The notes under the pieces were generated by a model. The model was not told the origin of the DNA. It worked only from the letters and a program-made list of their open reading frames with translations, and made no database searches. From the NCBI GenBank assembly GCA_002189035.1, contig NEEC01000010.1, forward strand, positions 3,224,001 through 3,288,000: a stretch of DNA of 64,000 bases. The letters are read 5' to 3'. Below, one piece after another: positions 22,106 to 36,000 of this stretch. Position 1 is the first letter of the stretch. Every line of letters begins with the position of its first letter. The translations under genes were made by a program, and so were the position numbers. The DNA comes from Utricularia gibba (taxonomy: Eukaryota; Streptophyta; Magnoliopsida; Lamiales; Lentibulariaceae).

Positions 22106-25100
22106 TCAACGGCGGTAGCGGTAGCGTTTAAAGTTGAAGTACACGTGTAGGATCCCTCTTTCAAAGGTGCATTTAAAGCCTTTTTTATGGGAATACTCCC
22201 ACTCCTTGTTGACAATGCGAAAGGCCTGCATCCACAGCAAAACATGGTACTCAGTTGATTTACATGTATATATCAACTACATTCAACTTCAAAACAATAT
22301 CAAATAGAGAGAGTGAAAGAGCTTACAATGTCTTCATATGGGGTCCAGCGTGAAATCTTATTATGCAAGTCTCAGAACTTTCACCATCTTTCTCTATGGC
22401 ATAAAATGGCGCTTTTGATTTGTCTACCAGATCCGGGTAGAATATATTGAATTTGTAACCCTGGACAATCTTCGGAGGTGGATTGTCATGATCATAATGA
22501 GTTTGGTTGTATTTGTTCCACTCATAGCCAGTGTGAACACGATTGAAATATTTTGGCTTCCTCGGACGATATTTATCATGCCACCAGTACACCTGTTCCC
22601 AGGTAACAACTGACTCAGCATCATTTGAACAAACCCAATTTCAAAGATGGATTTGAATACATTAAAGCATACCTGGGAATCCAGATTGATTTCATCATTC
22701 GAGCCGAATACAACATCACCTTCTTCCATAGCCCCCATGGCCTTCATTGCATGCTTCTCAAAATTGTCTTCAGTGGGAGCTAGTCTTGATGCCAATTCAA
22801 GAGCTCGGCGCTCCTCTAATACAGCATTCCGTCTTTTCTCCTACATAAAATAAAAATAAAAACTGCTGTTATGCCAATAATGTTTGAAAGCATGCAATAG
22901 GCATGATAATCGGATTTCATAAATCGTAATAGATGATGAAAGAACACTGGAAACTTAAAAAGCATAACTAATATCGAACTCGATACGAACACAGAGCCAA
23001 TGTGAAATGCATCATGAGATTCCAAGAGGAACTTGGCTATATGCTCTTTACGAAAAAAAAAAAACAAAATCACATAATCACAAAGCAATAACTCCCATGA
23101 AACTGTTGATGGGTAAAATACTTAATAGATATTATTACCCAGAAGTATACAAAAAGAAATAGTAATGCACGCACTGGAAAAATTCCAATGATCTTAAAAA
23201 ATACCAGAGAAGCCTTGTCTTCTTCAGGGTCAACCGCATCTTCATCCTCATCACCATGCAACAATTCTGGAGAATACGATCCAGCAAATTCGTCTTCCTT
23301 TTCCTCCATATCCATCACAGGTTCGGGAGAGAGAACAGTATCTATAACAGAAGAGCAGCAAAATAAGTAAATTGATGTATATAACAAAAAAAATTCAGAA
23401 TATGGAAAAATAGAGAAATTTACCAGCTTCCTCTTCACTAACATCTAGGATATCTTCTGTTGAGATTCTTTCTGTCTCATTCTTTCTACCCTCTGTTGGT
23501 ATCTCTGTGAATTCCAAATGCTGGCGCAGCACTTTGGCATGTATCTCCTTCAAACATGCCTGCAGATGTTCACGTCCCGAATAAAGCAAGCTCAGCAATG
23601 AAAAGACCTCAGACACAAGAATCAACACCTACCTTTGCTTTAAATATGTGAAGACGTTTCAGAATGGCTTCCCAATACTCGACCTCTCTTGCTGCCCCAG
23701 ACTGCATCTGTGACTCAATCTGCAACTGCAGTTTATCTAACTCAGAAAAGGTTTTTCCTTGCAGAAGACTTTTAACATCCGTCTCAATGCTTGAATGTAG
23801 GCCCCGCTCTCCACCAATCATATCCTGGGGGAGTCGCTCACCACGCACTCTGGCACGTTCCAACACATCTCTTTTCCTAGCTTCAGACAGTTCCCATTCA
23901 CACACTACTTGAAGTGCCTGCATTCATATAAATTATGTTTTAAAATTCTGTTCAGAATACATATGCACAATCACGCAAAACATTAAGAAACATAGAATGA
24001 AAATGACTACACATCTTCACCAAAAGGTGGGGTTTGCTGCATGGATCAAGTGATCTTGCAGTCTCCCTGTTAGTTATGGGTACTATACATGTGCTACTAT
24101 TGATTAGAATTCTTCGAGAATGAAGCCAGAAATAAGAATCAGAACTGAAAAGATTTTAGCATGCCAAACTATGCAAAGCAAAAGCAGAAACTATCCATAC
24201 ACGACAACAATACCGTATGAATCCAGTAAAGCACATCCTCATAGAACAACTCTACTACCTCCCAATATTTAATATGCGTTGGGGTTGCCCTGTCCAAGTC
24301 AAGGTGCATCTTTATATCATTGTGAAGCTCTTCCATCTCTTTAACGGACAAACCCTAAGAAGGTCAGCATAGTATATGAGAAGACTGATTTCCCTAAAAA
24401 CGAACAGGACTTTCAGGAATGCTCTATGCGGAATGGTACCTTAAGCACCATGTACGGTTCATTCATATCAATCTCAAGCTCATCTGAAGGGTCAAGATAC
24501 TTGGTAAGGACATCAATTGGTTTGGTGCGCCCCTCGCGCAACCGAATCTTTGACCTGATTTTGCTTTGGTCAAAATGAAACTGTAAAATGAACACATTCC
24601 ATGTCATCATATTGCGCACATCTGAAAGAATAAAATATTGTATTCCATGTTCTGCATATATTTCACCTCTTCTTCCCTCTTCTCCCAATCTTGAAACTCA
24701 GCTCGAGCACGCTCCCTGGCCAATAATGCCTAAAAGTGGACAGTCAATATTGTGCCAAATATCCGCATAAAAAGTAAATTTCATACAAATTTTGCATGTG
24801 AGATCCCATAATAGGAGCGATACAATCTATATTTTGCAAGATGAGAAGGATACCATCTCTTCTTCGTGTTGTGCTTTCTCAATAGCCCTTTCTTCTCGCC
24901 TTTTTTTAACCTTCTCAATTTCCGCCTACAAGAGAAGATAGTCAAAATCTTAAATATGGTGATACTGAACCAAACGCCTACTTGTGTATCTACCTCATGA
25001 AAATAAATCTAATGTCAACAAGAGATGCTAAGTTCACTGATCAAAATCTGAAATTTTTTACATTATCAACCCATCCAACAATTCCTTAACTCTGTTAATG

Positions 25101-26060
25101 ATGAAAATCTTCTAGAGTAGAATTTAGCAACATATAACTGCAAAACATCATTATCTCAGACAAAAGAATGCAAAATAAGTATAATGAGAATGTGGTTGAT
25201 GTTCTACCAATTTGCGAGCTAGATTTATCTAATGACACATGCCTGCACTAAATCATGGTACTGGGTGCTACCAGTCTATCACACATGTAGAAGAATCTAA
25301 GACAGAATTAGCAATGTCACCATTCTTTCTCTCTGCCTTTTTTTCTCTGCTTTTATGGAGAAATCATCAAGAGGAGCGCCTTGTGCTACATCACGCTCTA
25401 TCTTTTTTCTCCAAACAAATCTAAGAAAAATTAATAAAAGATGTTCAATAAATATTTGACTACTCTGAAAAGGGACACTATACCGAAATCACAATTTCCA
25501 TCAAGATAATTCCACAAGAAAGACTACATATTCAAAGGGAATAAATAATGTACGATACAAGAAAAATGCATTAGAGAGTTCCGAAGTAGATGACTGAAAA
25601 ATGATGACTTACTTCTCATTGAGATTGGAGTCACCAAATGGATTGGAATCGTTAGAATATCCAGAAACAGTCTGTGACTTCAACTTTTGGGCAACTTTTA
25701 GTGCCTGCCACCAGAAAACATAGTATTTCGAAAAAATGAAATAAAAAAATAAAAAATAAAACCGCGATGATTCTATTCCATAAAAAATAAAAAAATTATG
25801 CCAAGGATTCTCTGAGTAAGAACGAAGGACTCATCACATATTTCATGAATTATACAAAAGGACAGCTTTGGAGTACAGCTTGTCATATGACGGGTAAAAA
25901 AACAAACCTTCTTCTGTGCCTTCTTAGCAAGGTACTCAGCAATCTCTTCCTCACTTATCTTTCTCCTACCTTTTCGTTTTGTCGTCTTATCATGCTCATC
26001 ATCTGATGAATACTCATCAGAGGAACGTGCCTCTCTTCGGTGCCTTTTGGATGAAGACAT
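22106..26060 (-). CDS. CTN: Cactin (splicing-associated nuclear protein)
   Basis: Conserved eukaryotic nuclear-speckle protein that joins the spliceosome; essential for embryogenesis in Arabidopsis. The ATG at 26060 begins MSSSKRHRREARSSDEYSSD, a charged N-terminus, then KISEEEIAEYLAKKAQKK. Next come LKSQTVSGYSNDSNPFGDSN and FVWRKKIERDVAQGAPLDDF (exon at about 25328-25408). A coiled-coil Glu/Arg/Lys region (EIEKVKKRREERAIEKAQHE, ALLARERARAEFQDWEKREEE) follows. The mid-domain includes DVLTKYLDPSDELEIDMNEP and THIKYWEVVELFYEDVLYW. The conserved C-terminal domain runs YWWHDKYRPRKPKYFNRVHT, YNQTHYDHDNPPPKIVQGYK, FNIFYPDLVDKSKAPFY, and ends ERGILHVYFNFKRYRYRR. About a dozen exons. The final C-terminus matches cactins of other kingdoms and no break was seen. 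A leader intron may lie upstream, since site II words cluster at 26797-26910. Confidence 0.93.
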
Positions 26061-26796
26061 GCCTTGTTCCCTCAAGGGACGTATGCCTATATGAGAAACT
26101 GCAACGTTGCAACTTAGACTAGTGTCCCAAGGTCAGATGAAATGCTCGTTACAGAAAAAGTGGGCTAAACCTTGAAGTTCATACGGTCAAAAACTGAAAA
26201 ATGTTGCAAACTGTAAGTTCACGATGATATTGGCATATAAATCATGCACAAAACTGGAATAGCACAGGCAAGAATATCAGAAAATGTCATTGACGATGAC
26301 AAAATCGTTATCGAACAAAGGGTATCATTTATTTAGCCCTATAAAAGAGGAAAACTGAAACCGCGGAAAACCCAATCCCTATGATAGTAGAAAAAAACAG
26401 CAGATAAGCAGAATGCATTACTTGGGAGAAATAAAACCTCTGAGAAAAGCGAAAGGACAAGAAAACCCGGTTATCCTTTTCAGTAAGAGGCATGAATCTT
26501 CTAGGAGACGCTTTTACAAACACCCGGTAATCCAAAGCTCCAACAGCTTCCCGTCATTGTTAAAACCAAAATTTCTTCAAACAAAGAAAAACCTCAGCAA
26601 GCTCAGTAAGCAACAAAAGGTTGTCTCACCATTACAAGCCTTCTCGAGAACTTGAGTTTCCCGGTCTCGGCGTGTCAACGGAAGCGATAAACTCCGGCAA
26701 CCCGACAAAAACCAAACAAGAAGCCCAATAAGTTGAAGTAAGGACAATCTTGAGGTCCACGGCCTTATTATCCATTTCAATCACACTTCAGTTCGA

Positions 26797-26910
26797 GGCC
26801 CAGCCCAAAAATAATAAATGGGCTGAGCCACCATTCCTTGTTCGCATTCCAATCAAGTTAGTTTTAGGCCCAGCTCAAACGAGTAAATAGGACCGGCCCA
26901 GCATTGGGCA
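26797..26910. promoter_or_regulatory. Dense site II (GGCCCA/TGGGCY) cluster upstream of cactin
   Basis: GGCCCA at 26797, overlapping AGCCCA at 26802, TGGGCT at 26819, GGCCCA at 26867, GGCCCA at 26895 and TGGGC at about 26905. This is six words in ~115 bp, between the cactin start and the ECM29 stop. Placement suggests it is the cactin promoter, with a 5' UTR (and perhaps an intron) of up to ~700 bp. Confidence 0.55.
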
Positions 26911-27055
26911 TCCAAACGATCTATTTAAAAATCATGAGTAATTTTATTGTTTATTTTCTAAAAACCATCTCACAACTATAATAATATTTTTTGTTTATGG
27001 AATAAACCGCTGAACTCAGATATGTATCTTTCTCAACGACTGATGGTGATGGATG

Positions 27056-30000
27056 TTAACCTGAGGATCGATTGTCGGCACCTTCTTCCTCGAGGTGCAC
27101 AAGAAGATGGTAAGATTTCTTTAGCGTCGATTTAGCAACTTCGCTTTTCTCTGCTTCGCAAAGACGATCAAGTGTGCCTAGGAATGCAGCGTCGGGAGCT
27201 TTGGCTGATGGCACCAGGGTGTACAGGTTTGTTAGGTCCAGAAGGCATTCCGCAGCTGCAATATGGACCTGATAAGGAAAGGCAGCGAACTGAGGTCTAG
27301 GGTTCCATTCCAGAAATTATGTCGTCTTTACTGAGTTGATACGATCGAAAATCGGAAGTTCTGGAAGTAGAGAGACATATATGTTGTATACCTGCCCGAT
27401 TTTGATTGAGTGAAGGCACTTGAGCAATTCGGGTGCCAGAGTATGGAATAACTGAGTGAACATAAAATGAGAGGTTCGTGTCAATGCTGGAGGTGTTAGA
27501 TCAATGCAAGTGTAAGGTTTGTGTTACCTCGGATGCTCTTGGTGGGATTTCCGTGGGTGGATCTTGCATGCTGTTAAAGCTAGAGCGCATCTTAGAGGCA
27601 AGTGCTTTGACTGAAGCAAAAACCGAGACTTTAACTGTTGGGCAAAGGAAAATTGAGGGTGAGTATGAGTGAACTGATAGAATGAAAAACACAGTGCAGA
27701 GGAGGAGCAAGTGTACCTGTCCACGATAAGGCAGGTGAAAGAGAGAATGAGTACAGATCAAGCAAGCTTTTGTGTTGCAGAAGAATGTCGTCGATGATGG
27801 CAACATGGATAGCAGCCGTGACGCAGCTCAACATTTTAGCATGCAGAGCAGCCACTGAACTCTCTTGTTCATGATCATCTGCTGCAAGAACAAAATGCTC
27901 ATGACTCGCAAAGAGGTCCCACTATCTACTGTATGGAGAAGAAGATGCGAACACCCATTCAAAATGCTATTTTGCACTGCAAATCTATATGGACAGCAGC
28001 ACAGCGAACATAGGGCGATACCTTGAGCCTGATGATAATCTAATTGGGATCGTAAATGACTGGGTACACATGACAAATACAGCTGCTTCAAAAACATAAA
28101 TAATTCATGCCATGGAACTAGCCATGGTATGGGATTTGAGCTTTCTTCTTCTGGCTTCTTACTTTTAAAAGGAACACACACACATGCAGGAGTCTTAGTG
28201 AAGGATTGGGAATGATTTACTCTGTACCTTTTTTGTCATCAGTTTGCGTAGATGGTTGACTTGAGGCCCGCATGGCCGAGTTCCCCATCTCCAGCAGGAA
28301 TGGAAACACCATGTTGAAGAACTCAGGTTTTGCAAACGCCCTGATAACCTTTAGAAAAACGTAATAACATTGTAAACATGATAAATCCGAAATATGGATT
28401 TAGAAAAATAAACATCAAACTCGTTTGTTTTGTTGCATAGATTTCCCATCATTGAAATATGGGTGCTCCTTGTAATAACCAACACTAGGTTTCGCAGCCC
28501 CTTAACCAAGTGCTAGATGAATGATCACCTGCTCAAGACAATTGAATGCTGCTTCACGATACTTCTTCTCTTTTTTGGAACAAGCCGAGGTCACAAGGCC
28601 CAATATTGCACTTGGAGCATCAGGATTGGAAGCAGAAATTAATTCATGGCATGACGAGCAGAGGGCAGACAAAGCATTTAACATCACATCTTTTCCCTAT
28701 CAGAAAGAAGGATGTTACGAAGAAAAGGAAAGATTCTCAGTTCGCAATATGCTTAAAATAGTGTATGCTACCTCCCACAGACGTCCTGGAAGCTCCTTCA
28801 TCAGAGAGCTAAGCAAAATATGATGATGTGAAGATAGATAAGCACCGAGGACTTCACAAAGTTTACATACTGCTTGTGAGGCCTGTACCCAAATATATAT
28901 TTTCTTGAAAATTTCTTCATTTTACAGATAAGGTGGGGCAAATGATAACACTATCATGCTTCCTAACACGAACCAATAAATAAAAATTAAATGTGAAGAG
29001 GGCAGAGTAAACATGCCTTTTTCTTCCTTGCCCAGGAAGATGACCCAATTTCTTCATTAATGAGGGTAACAATTTCTACCATGTACAGCTGAAGAGTTAT
29101 TCTATCACTGCTCTGGTTTTCTTCCCACAGTTCTTCATAAAGACTAGAGATTGATTTTTCATCCTCAAACCTGTGATTTACATAGGGTACCTTAAAACCT
29201 TGAAGCAATGAATTTCACCCAAGTTTCTGCTCTCACCTGGAAACAAAGATAACTGGAATGACAATTGCATGATATCCATTCAAGACTTCAGCAGCTGAGG
29301 ATGCGTAGCTTTTCAACAGAACTGCACAAGCTATCTGGTCGTTTCGGTCACCAAGATGCAACTTGACTGTATCTTCAATTAATTTGTGTGCTTGTGATGG
29401 AGCAGCATGCTTCAAAACCAGAGCACAAGCATTTGCGTAGGCTCGCTTCGACACTGAGCTTCTTTCATCCTTCACAGCAGAAAGCAAAAGCTTCAGTAAT
29501 GAGCTTGTGAATGGCTTGATGTCAGCACCAACTTTCTGAACCAGCAAGCAGATAAAATTTGCAACACCAACCCTGAAAAAATGCTATCAGATGACACATG
29601 GTGTGTGATGCTGCGTTTAAATCATATTTCAAAAATTTGAAAATGATTTGACCAAGCTGACCTGGTGTTCAAACCAATGCTGGACCGGACCAGCTGTGCA
29701 AGTCGAGGAACCAAGAGTTCAAGAGATGGGGAGTCAATGGCATCAATGCAAATCTCAAGGGTTTCCCACATAGGAGATCCCCGGGCAACAGAGATTCTCA
29801 AATTCTCTAGTTTATCAGTTTGAATACCAACCCTCTCTGCGTGCATCTAGCCAATGAAAGACTATCACAATCATAGACCAAGTAAATGGTAAAGAAAAAA
29901 TGACAGAAACCATAACATGGAGGAGTAAAAAATAAGACGCTGATTACAAAAAAGGATGTTCTTTTTGCATTTTGGAGAATAATGTACGGTGACAGGTGAG

Positions 30001-33000
30001 ACATTCTTGAGAAGGCACCCACCGCAACATAGTTCATCCCCTGATCTTCAAGGCTTGAGAGGCTTTCCAGCATACAACACACGAGATCACTCAAATAGGG
30101 GCGAATTGCAATCCCAGCAGTCTATAAATGTAGATAGATGTTCATATGATAAACATAAATAGCTCACACATAAACAGTCACACGTAGATGTTATAAGTCA
30201 AAACGCATGTCTATAAATTGCTCAGCACTAGAGTGGCGAAGCAACACAAACATGCATAGTAAATCAGAAAAGGAAGACCGGAACCTAGTAGAATGGCACA
30301 CCCAAGTCCACATTCAGAAGCAATGATAATCCATTTACACAAAAGTAGATTAGATATTAAACTTACACCCATATTAGACTCGCTGATTTACCTTTGCAAG
30401 CTTCATCACCATATCAATGGAAACCTTACGAATATTTTCAACTTTATTCAGTATTCCTTCAGTGAGTAACAAAGGAAGTACTATTGTCATTGCTTCTCGA
30501 CCCTCCTGAATTGGTGTGAGAGATATATCACATAGTCTTCCAGTTAATGATCCAACAGCACGACATAATCGGTCTCCTGCATTTCTGACAGTTTCTTTTA
30601 TATCATCCATGGCCCTAAAGGCAGCTCTCCATACTCTTTCTAGATGATTCTTGACCTAATGAAACAACAAAGATATTCAAATCCACTGCTTAATCACCTC
30701 TAGAAAATGAACAATCTCAGGAAAAATTAATATGAAACAAATAAATGATATGGATTTTACTGATCTTGTGAGTGTGTTTTCTCAGGATATAATGTATAAG
30801 ATTTAAAAATTCTAATCAGTATTTGAAAAAACATTATAAGAATAGGCTCAGAAAATTTTTGAACTGCATATAAAACTGGCATAGGAACAAAGTGATGACT
30901 GTGTCCACCCTTCAAATATCCCAGTGCATAGAATAGCCACAAAGAAGCAAAAGGAATGGCTGTAGATGATAACCTCATGAAATTTTCGTCCCTGGAGTAT
31001 ATCTGCAAGGGCAAGGCAGGAAGCCTCCCTGGACCGCCAAAGTCTGGATCCAGTATTCAGTAAGAGGTCTTCAAAAATTGTGCCTAAATTCTCATCAATG
31101 GTCTTCTTTGAATCTGCTATCATTGATTTCCAAATGTGAGCCATGGCATCCTGGTTCAAAAGTCAAAAGATTAAAGAGAGGCAAGGTGCAAATAAAAACC
31201 CACAAATAAGTGATGAACATGAAGAAATGCATGCACATTACGTTCATCAAAAAAAAAAAAAAAAAAATCACTTGTCAGCACAAAAAGTGGAAAACCAAAT
31301 GAGCAGGCTGCATATCTATTACTCAACATATTCAAGGAGCGAAGCTGACGATGGGAAATCTAAACAGTGGTATCTTCAAACAGCTGAATGCATTAATTTA
31401 ATAAGACCAGAAAATGCAGACCTGCACGTTTTTATCAGGGTCATACTGATACCGGAACAATTTAGGAACCAGTGCCTGTAGGTAAGGCTGTAGTGCATCC
31501 CCTGCATGCTTTGCTATTTTGGAAAATCCAAAAGCGGCACCTCTTTTAGAATTCAGAGACGCTTGATAGTTTGCCAAATCCATGAACTTATAGATCAGGT
31601 CAGGCTGGCCAACATCATTGGCTAGGTCACAAAGTTCCTTGTATGTTCTTAGTTTTCCTCCTGAGGGACTTTCACCAAAGGCACCCTCTTGGAACACTTC
31701 AGAATTCTCATCCAGCTGAAGACACATGATACATGAGACACAAGGATCTCATAAAAACGCAACAAAAGGAGGATATATGGCAGCTTCGTGTAGTTCCAAA
31801 TCACAGATTAAAAAATATAAAATGGATCATCCTCCCTTTAAAATACAGTTGCTTAATATACAATGCAATTTGTGTATATCTACACTTTATCAGGAAAAAA
31901 AAACATGAATACAAAATCCAATATTCACCTTAAGTTTCCTTTGCCGCTTCCCAGAACCAGTTAGAGTCCCAACGAGAGAATTAACCAAGCTTTTCTTCAT
32001 ATCACTGTCACCAAGTTCATACACGATGCTTAGACCTTGAGATGCCAACTCCTGGGTAAGATCATTTTCGTCTCCAACAAGACGTGAAAATGCCTCCTGG
32101 ATGAGATAAATTACATTATTGGAAGACCAAGTTAGAAACTTGAATAGATACTACCAAGCTAATCAGGCGCATAAATGCCATTTCCAAACCTGAATATCAG
32201 GAAGCAACTGCTGGATACTATGGTGGTGGCCACAGTATACTGTGAGAGATAATAACCAGACAGTCCCAGAGCAGCGCTCCTCCTTTCTGGTACTCCATAA
32301 AAGATCATCAAATAGCTTTCTCGCTACACCTTCTCTTACAGTACTATGGTAGCTTACATCATTTTGAAACTCAAGAGAGTGGAGCCTTGGCAGAGAAGAT
32401 GACAGATTTTCCAACAAAAAGTTAGAAATCATAGAAAGGGAAGAATAATTAGTCCTAAGAATCATATCAACTGTAACAGGAACCCCTCCCCACATAAATG
32501 AAAGGGCTTCTCCAGCAGCAAACAAGATATCTTCGACCTGTTAATAATATCAACAGCACACACAATCTAAAACTTTTAGACAACGTTGTGAAGTCAGTGG
32601 GTATCTTCAGAATTCATTGGAATTATGTTTATAGAGAATCACCAACCTTTGACTTGGAAAGACTGAAAATCAAATCAATGGCAGTATTTAGATGTGAATG
32701 GGATTCTTCCTTCACAGACATATGCCCCAGAGCAATGACAGTTCTTTGAATGGCTTTAGTATCATCACCAAAAAGCAGCTTACTTAATCTTCCATGCAAA
32801 GCTGCCCAAACTGAAACTGGAAATGAGACGGGTTTAGCAATGCCTTGAAAAAGTTAGCAGCACCCTGTAAGGTCAGTACCCATTGGGCACACAAATTCCT
32901 GAACAGTAAGATCACTACCTTCAGTAGAATCAATAAGCAATGGAGGCAGTGGAATGCTGAGTCCTATATGACCAAGTGCTCGCATTGCGACAGATGCTAA

Positions 33001-36000
33001 GGCTCCAGTTTCATTGTTGATGACATCCACTAAGCAAACCAAGACACTCTGAAGGGCTGATTCTGGCATCTAATTGAACAGAAGTGACAAGAGAAACATT
33101 ATTTTTCGTGGAAACAACATTGTATCAAACTTCAACTAGCCACGTGCAAAGATATGGGGGGGGGGGGGGGGCATGGAAGTACTTCATGTTTAGCTTAAAG
33201 AGTTACAGAAAAAAAAAGAAATAAAAAGCGAACACGAAACACCTCAAAATATGAGAAACATTCATAATGAGAAATGCAGCTTCCATAGTTGCTATCTTAA
33301 GTTGGGACAACTAAATAAAAAGCGACTTGACCTCAAAGAAGAATTCTTACATGGGGGTTTCTTAACAAGCAATTTGCTGTGGTATATCCCACGGCAGTTA
33401 ATAAACCATGCTTGGCTTCAAATCTATAGATAGCAGACCATTCCAGGTAATCAGAAATTACAAAAAAACAGTCAATTATGGAGAATCCTCTGGAAACAGG
33501 AATACCATACCTCACATTTTGCTTATCAGCGAGTGATGTTGTTAGTTCGCTGACAAGATGGCATAGAGCAGAAATAGAAAGTTCGGTGGAAGCAATTCCA
33601 AGCAAGCGTGCAGTAGATTCACGAGTATCAATGTCAAAATGATTCAGAAGTTGTCTAAGCCATGGTATTTTCTCTGCATATCGAGAGGCTATCATCTAAC
33701 ATCCAAAAAAACAATAATTAACAGAGATAGGTCAGATACACAATCAGAAGGAAAGTACGTCCACTTTACCTGCGGAAAATGACTCCCCAATGTGATTAGA
33801 GCTTTTGAAGCTAATGCATGCAACTCTGCAGAACCTTTAGGTGTCAATGAATGTTCTAACAATAGACAAAATAATTCTTCAGTGCTGGTTTCTGATTCTG
33901 CAATTGATCTAGTTTGTCCAACTTCAGCTTCAAAGCACTTCAACAAAAACTGGATCATAGCTACATAAGTCTTTGGTGAAAAAAGAAGTTCTGCATCACT
34001 TGGACCAGTTCCAGAAAAGACAGCAGGTTGCTGCTGTTGAATATAAGCCAGTATATTAGAGAGTTTTGGGTAATCTTGAGAGATGAGAATACCATTTTTG
34101 GGCTCCTCATCTGGGAATAAGCCTTTCAGAGACATCTCCCTGCACAGAGAAATTTTTAAGAAAAAAAGAAACACCTACGTCCATGCATTTGAATGATTCT
34201 TTTCAAAGCGAATGTGTCACTTTTCGAAAGTAATTAAATTTTCTAGGTGGGAATTATTTCTCAAGTTCCAGCTACCTTATATCTAATTTTGAGTCTGCCG
34301 CTCCAAGCATGCAAATATATCTGCTTGGACAATGTTTCAAACCAAACAATAAGGTCGCCCATCTAATGGCACAAAAGCGCCCTTCACTTTGTTCCTTGTT
34401 AGAGAAGATGAAAAAATGAAAATTAAGGCACACCGAGCAAAAAGTTATGGGATCAGCTATCAGCAGGAGATTGGTCAAGAAAAAAAAAACAGTAGATATT
34501 AATCAATGTGACCATATCGACAGACAGAAAAATGTTCACCATTTGATAGTTTTGTACTAGAAGCAGCTCCACGTCCTTCAACACCTCTGGGGAAGCACCC
34601 TGAAACACACAAGTCTTACCTAAGACAGAATAATATAATAATACCAGTGAAGTTAATGGAAAACAATGCATACTTTATATGCGACAGCAACAGAATTAGT
34701 GGCTTCTTGAACAGTCAAACGGAGAGACTGGTCCTCAAGCTTCAAAGCATCGAAGAGTCGGACAGCAACATCAATTTTATCCCTATATGTAAAACAGACT
34801 AAAATCATTCAGTAATCAAGTTCTCTTTGAAACTAGTTCACTCCTTCAGGGCTTCTCTCCTCCTAACCGTGTAAAATCTGACCTACATGTTGCCAAGTAC
34901 TGTGATAGCTCCTTAAGCCTCCATTACCATTCCGTACAGTTCTATAGTGCAGTAGATTCTTCATGCATGATATGCTATTGTTCAATATACAATATATAGT
35001 TCCTTACTGAAACCAAACCTATGTGAACTTATTCACCTAACTGAGAAATTACCTGAACAACTGAGGCATGCGCTGCGCTAGCAATCCAATAGCTTGAAAA
35101 CAAAAGCTCTTAACAATCATATCTGTACATTATACCATTTTGATCAACAAAATGCAAGATTTTATGCAGAAGAAATTAAAATTACAATAGACATGTGTTT
35201 GGCGGAATCATGTAGGCTGACCTGAATCCATTGAGGAATTGTCTAACAATTTCATAACACCTGTCAGAATAACTGGACCCATAAGCTTCAATTGTTCCAT
35301 TTTTGCCTGCAAAGAGTATATGAAACTTATGAAAAAATTAGGCATAAAATAACGTTTTTAAGCAAGCCTATTTTAGAAATCATTTGAGGATACAAGGATA
35401 CAAAACATATGAACAAAGAAAAATAAGGCATCAGAATATAAACGACAAGAAACTTGTCTCAAAAAGAAGCATGGAAAAAAAAAGAATTAAAAAAAACATA
35501 AAATCTCAAGCACGGTAGTCATACTAGGTGGGACCAACTTACACTCAGGCATCAATATTTAAATTCTTGAATGAATGAAGACCTGCTTAGTTTAGGTTAA
35601 AGTCGCACAAGAACTCTCTACCAAGCTTGCACAAGTACTTGAACCTATGACCTATGATCAGTCACAGGAAGAATGGTCAACCTACATGTTTGAAGACCCA
35701 GACTGAAAACTCCATGCCCGATTGTTTTAACTTCACGTTGGTATCTGTTCCTGAATCAAGCATGGAGCAGAAATATTCAGCAGCACCGAAAAGAAACCTT
35801 TCAGAATCAAAGAAAATTGAACATGTAAATAGCTTTCAGCTCACCAAAAATACAGCCAAAGATACACTGTAAGGTCGAAGGGAAACTGTTTGCAGCAGTC
35901 ATTGAGTGGCAGAAAACAGAAATCAACCTCAACCGTAAAGCTAGGTTTCCAGGACGAACACTGGACTCCGGAGGAATATTGCTGGAACCACCAGTACCTA

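Noticed and set aside
26329-26780. Membrane-like short ORFs between cactin and ECM29
   Set aside because: No conserved motif; the region fits a cactin 5' UTR or spacer.
32820-32930. Frameshift in ECM29 (frame ends ...TDLTGCC then stops)
   Set aside because: A GTAGTG donor after STEG and an acceptor before TTTCAGTTTGGG restore the protein (EVSVWAALHG), so this is an ordinary intron.
33156-33171. Genome gap or adaptor artefact
   Set aside because: Flanks are normal intron sequence and neighbouring exons are in register, so the G-run is probably real although its length is uncertain.
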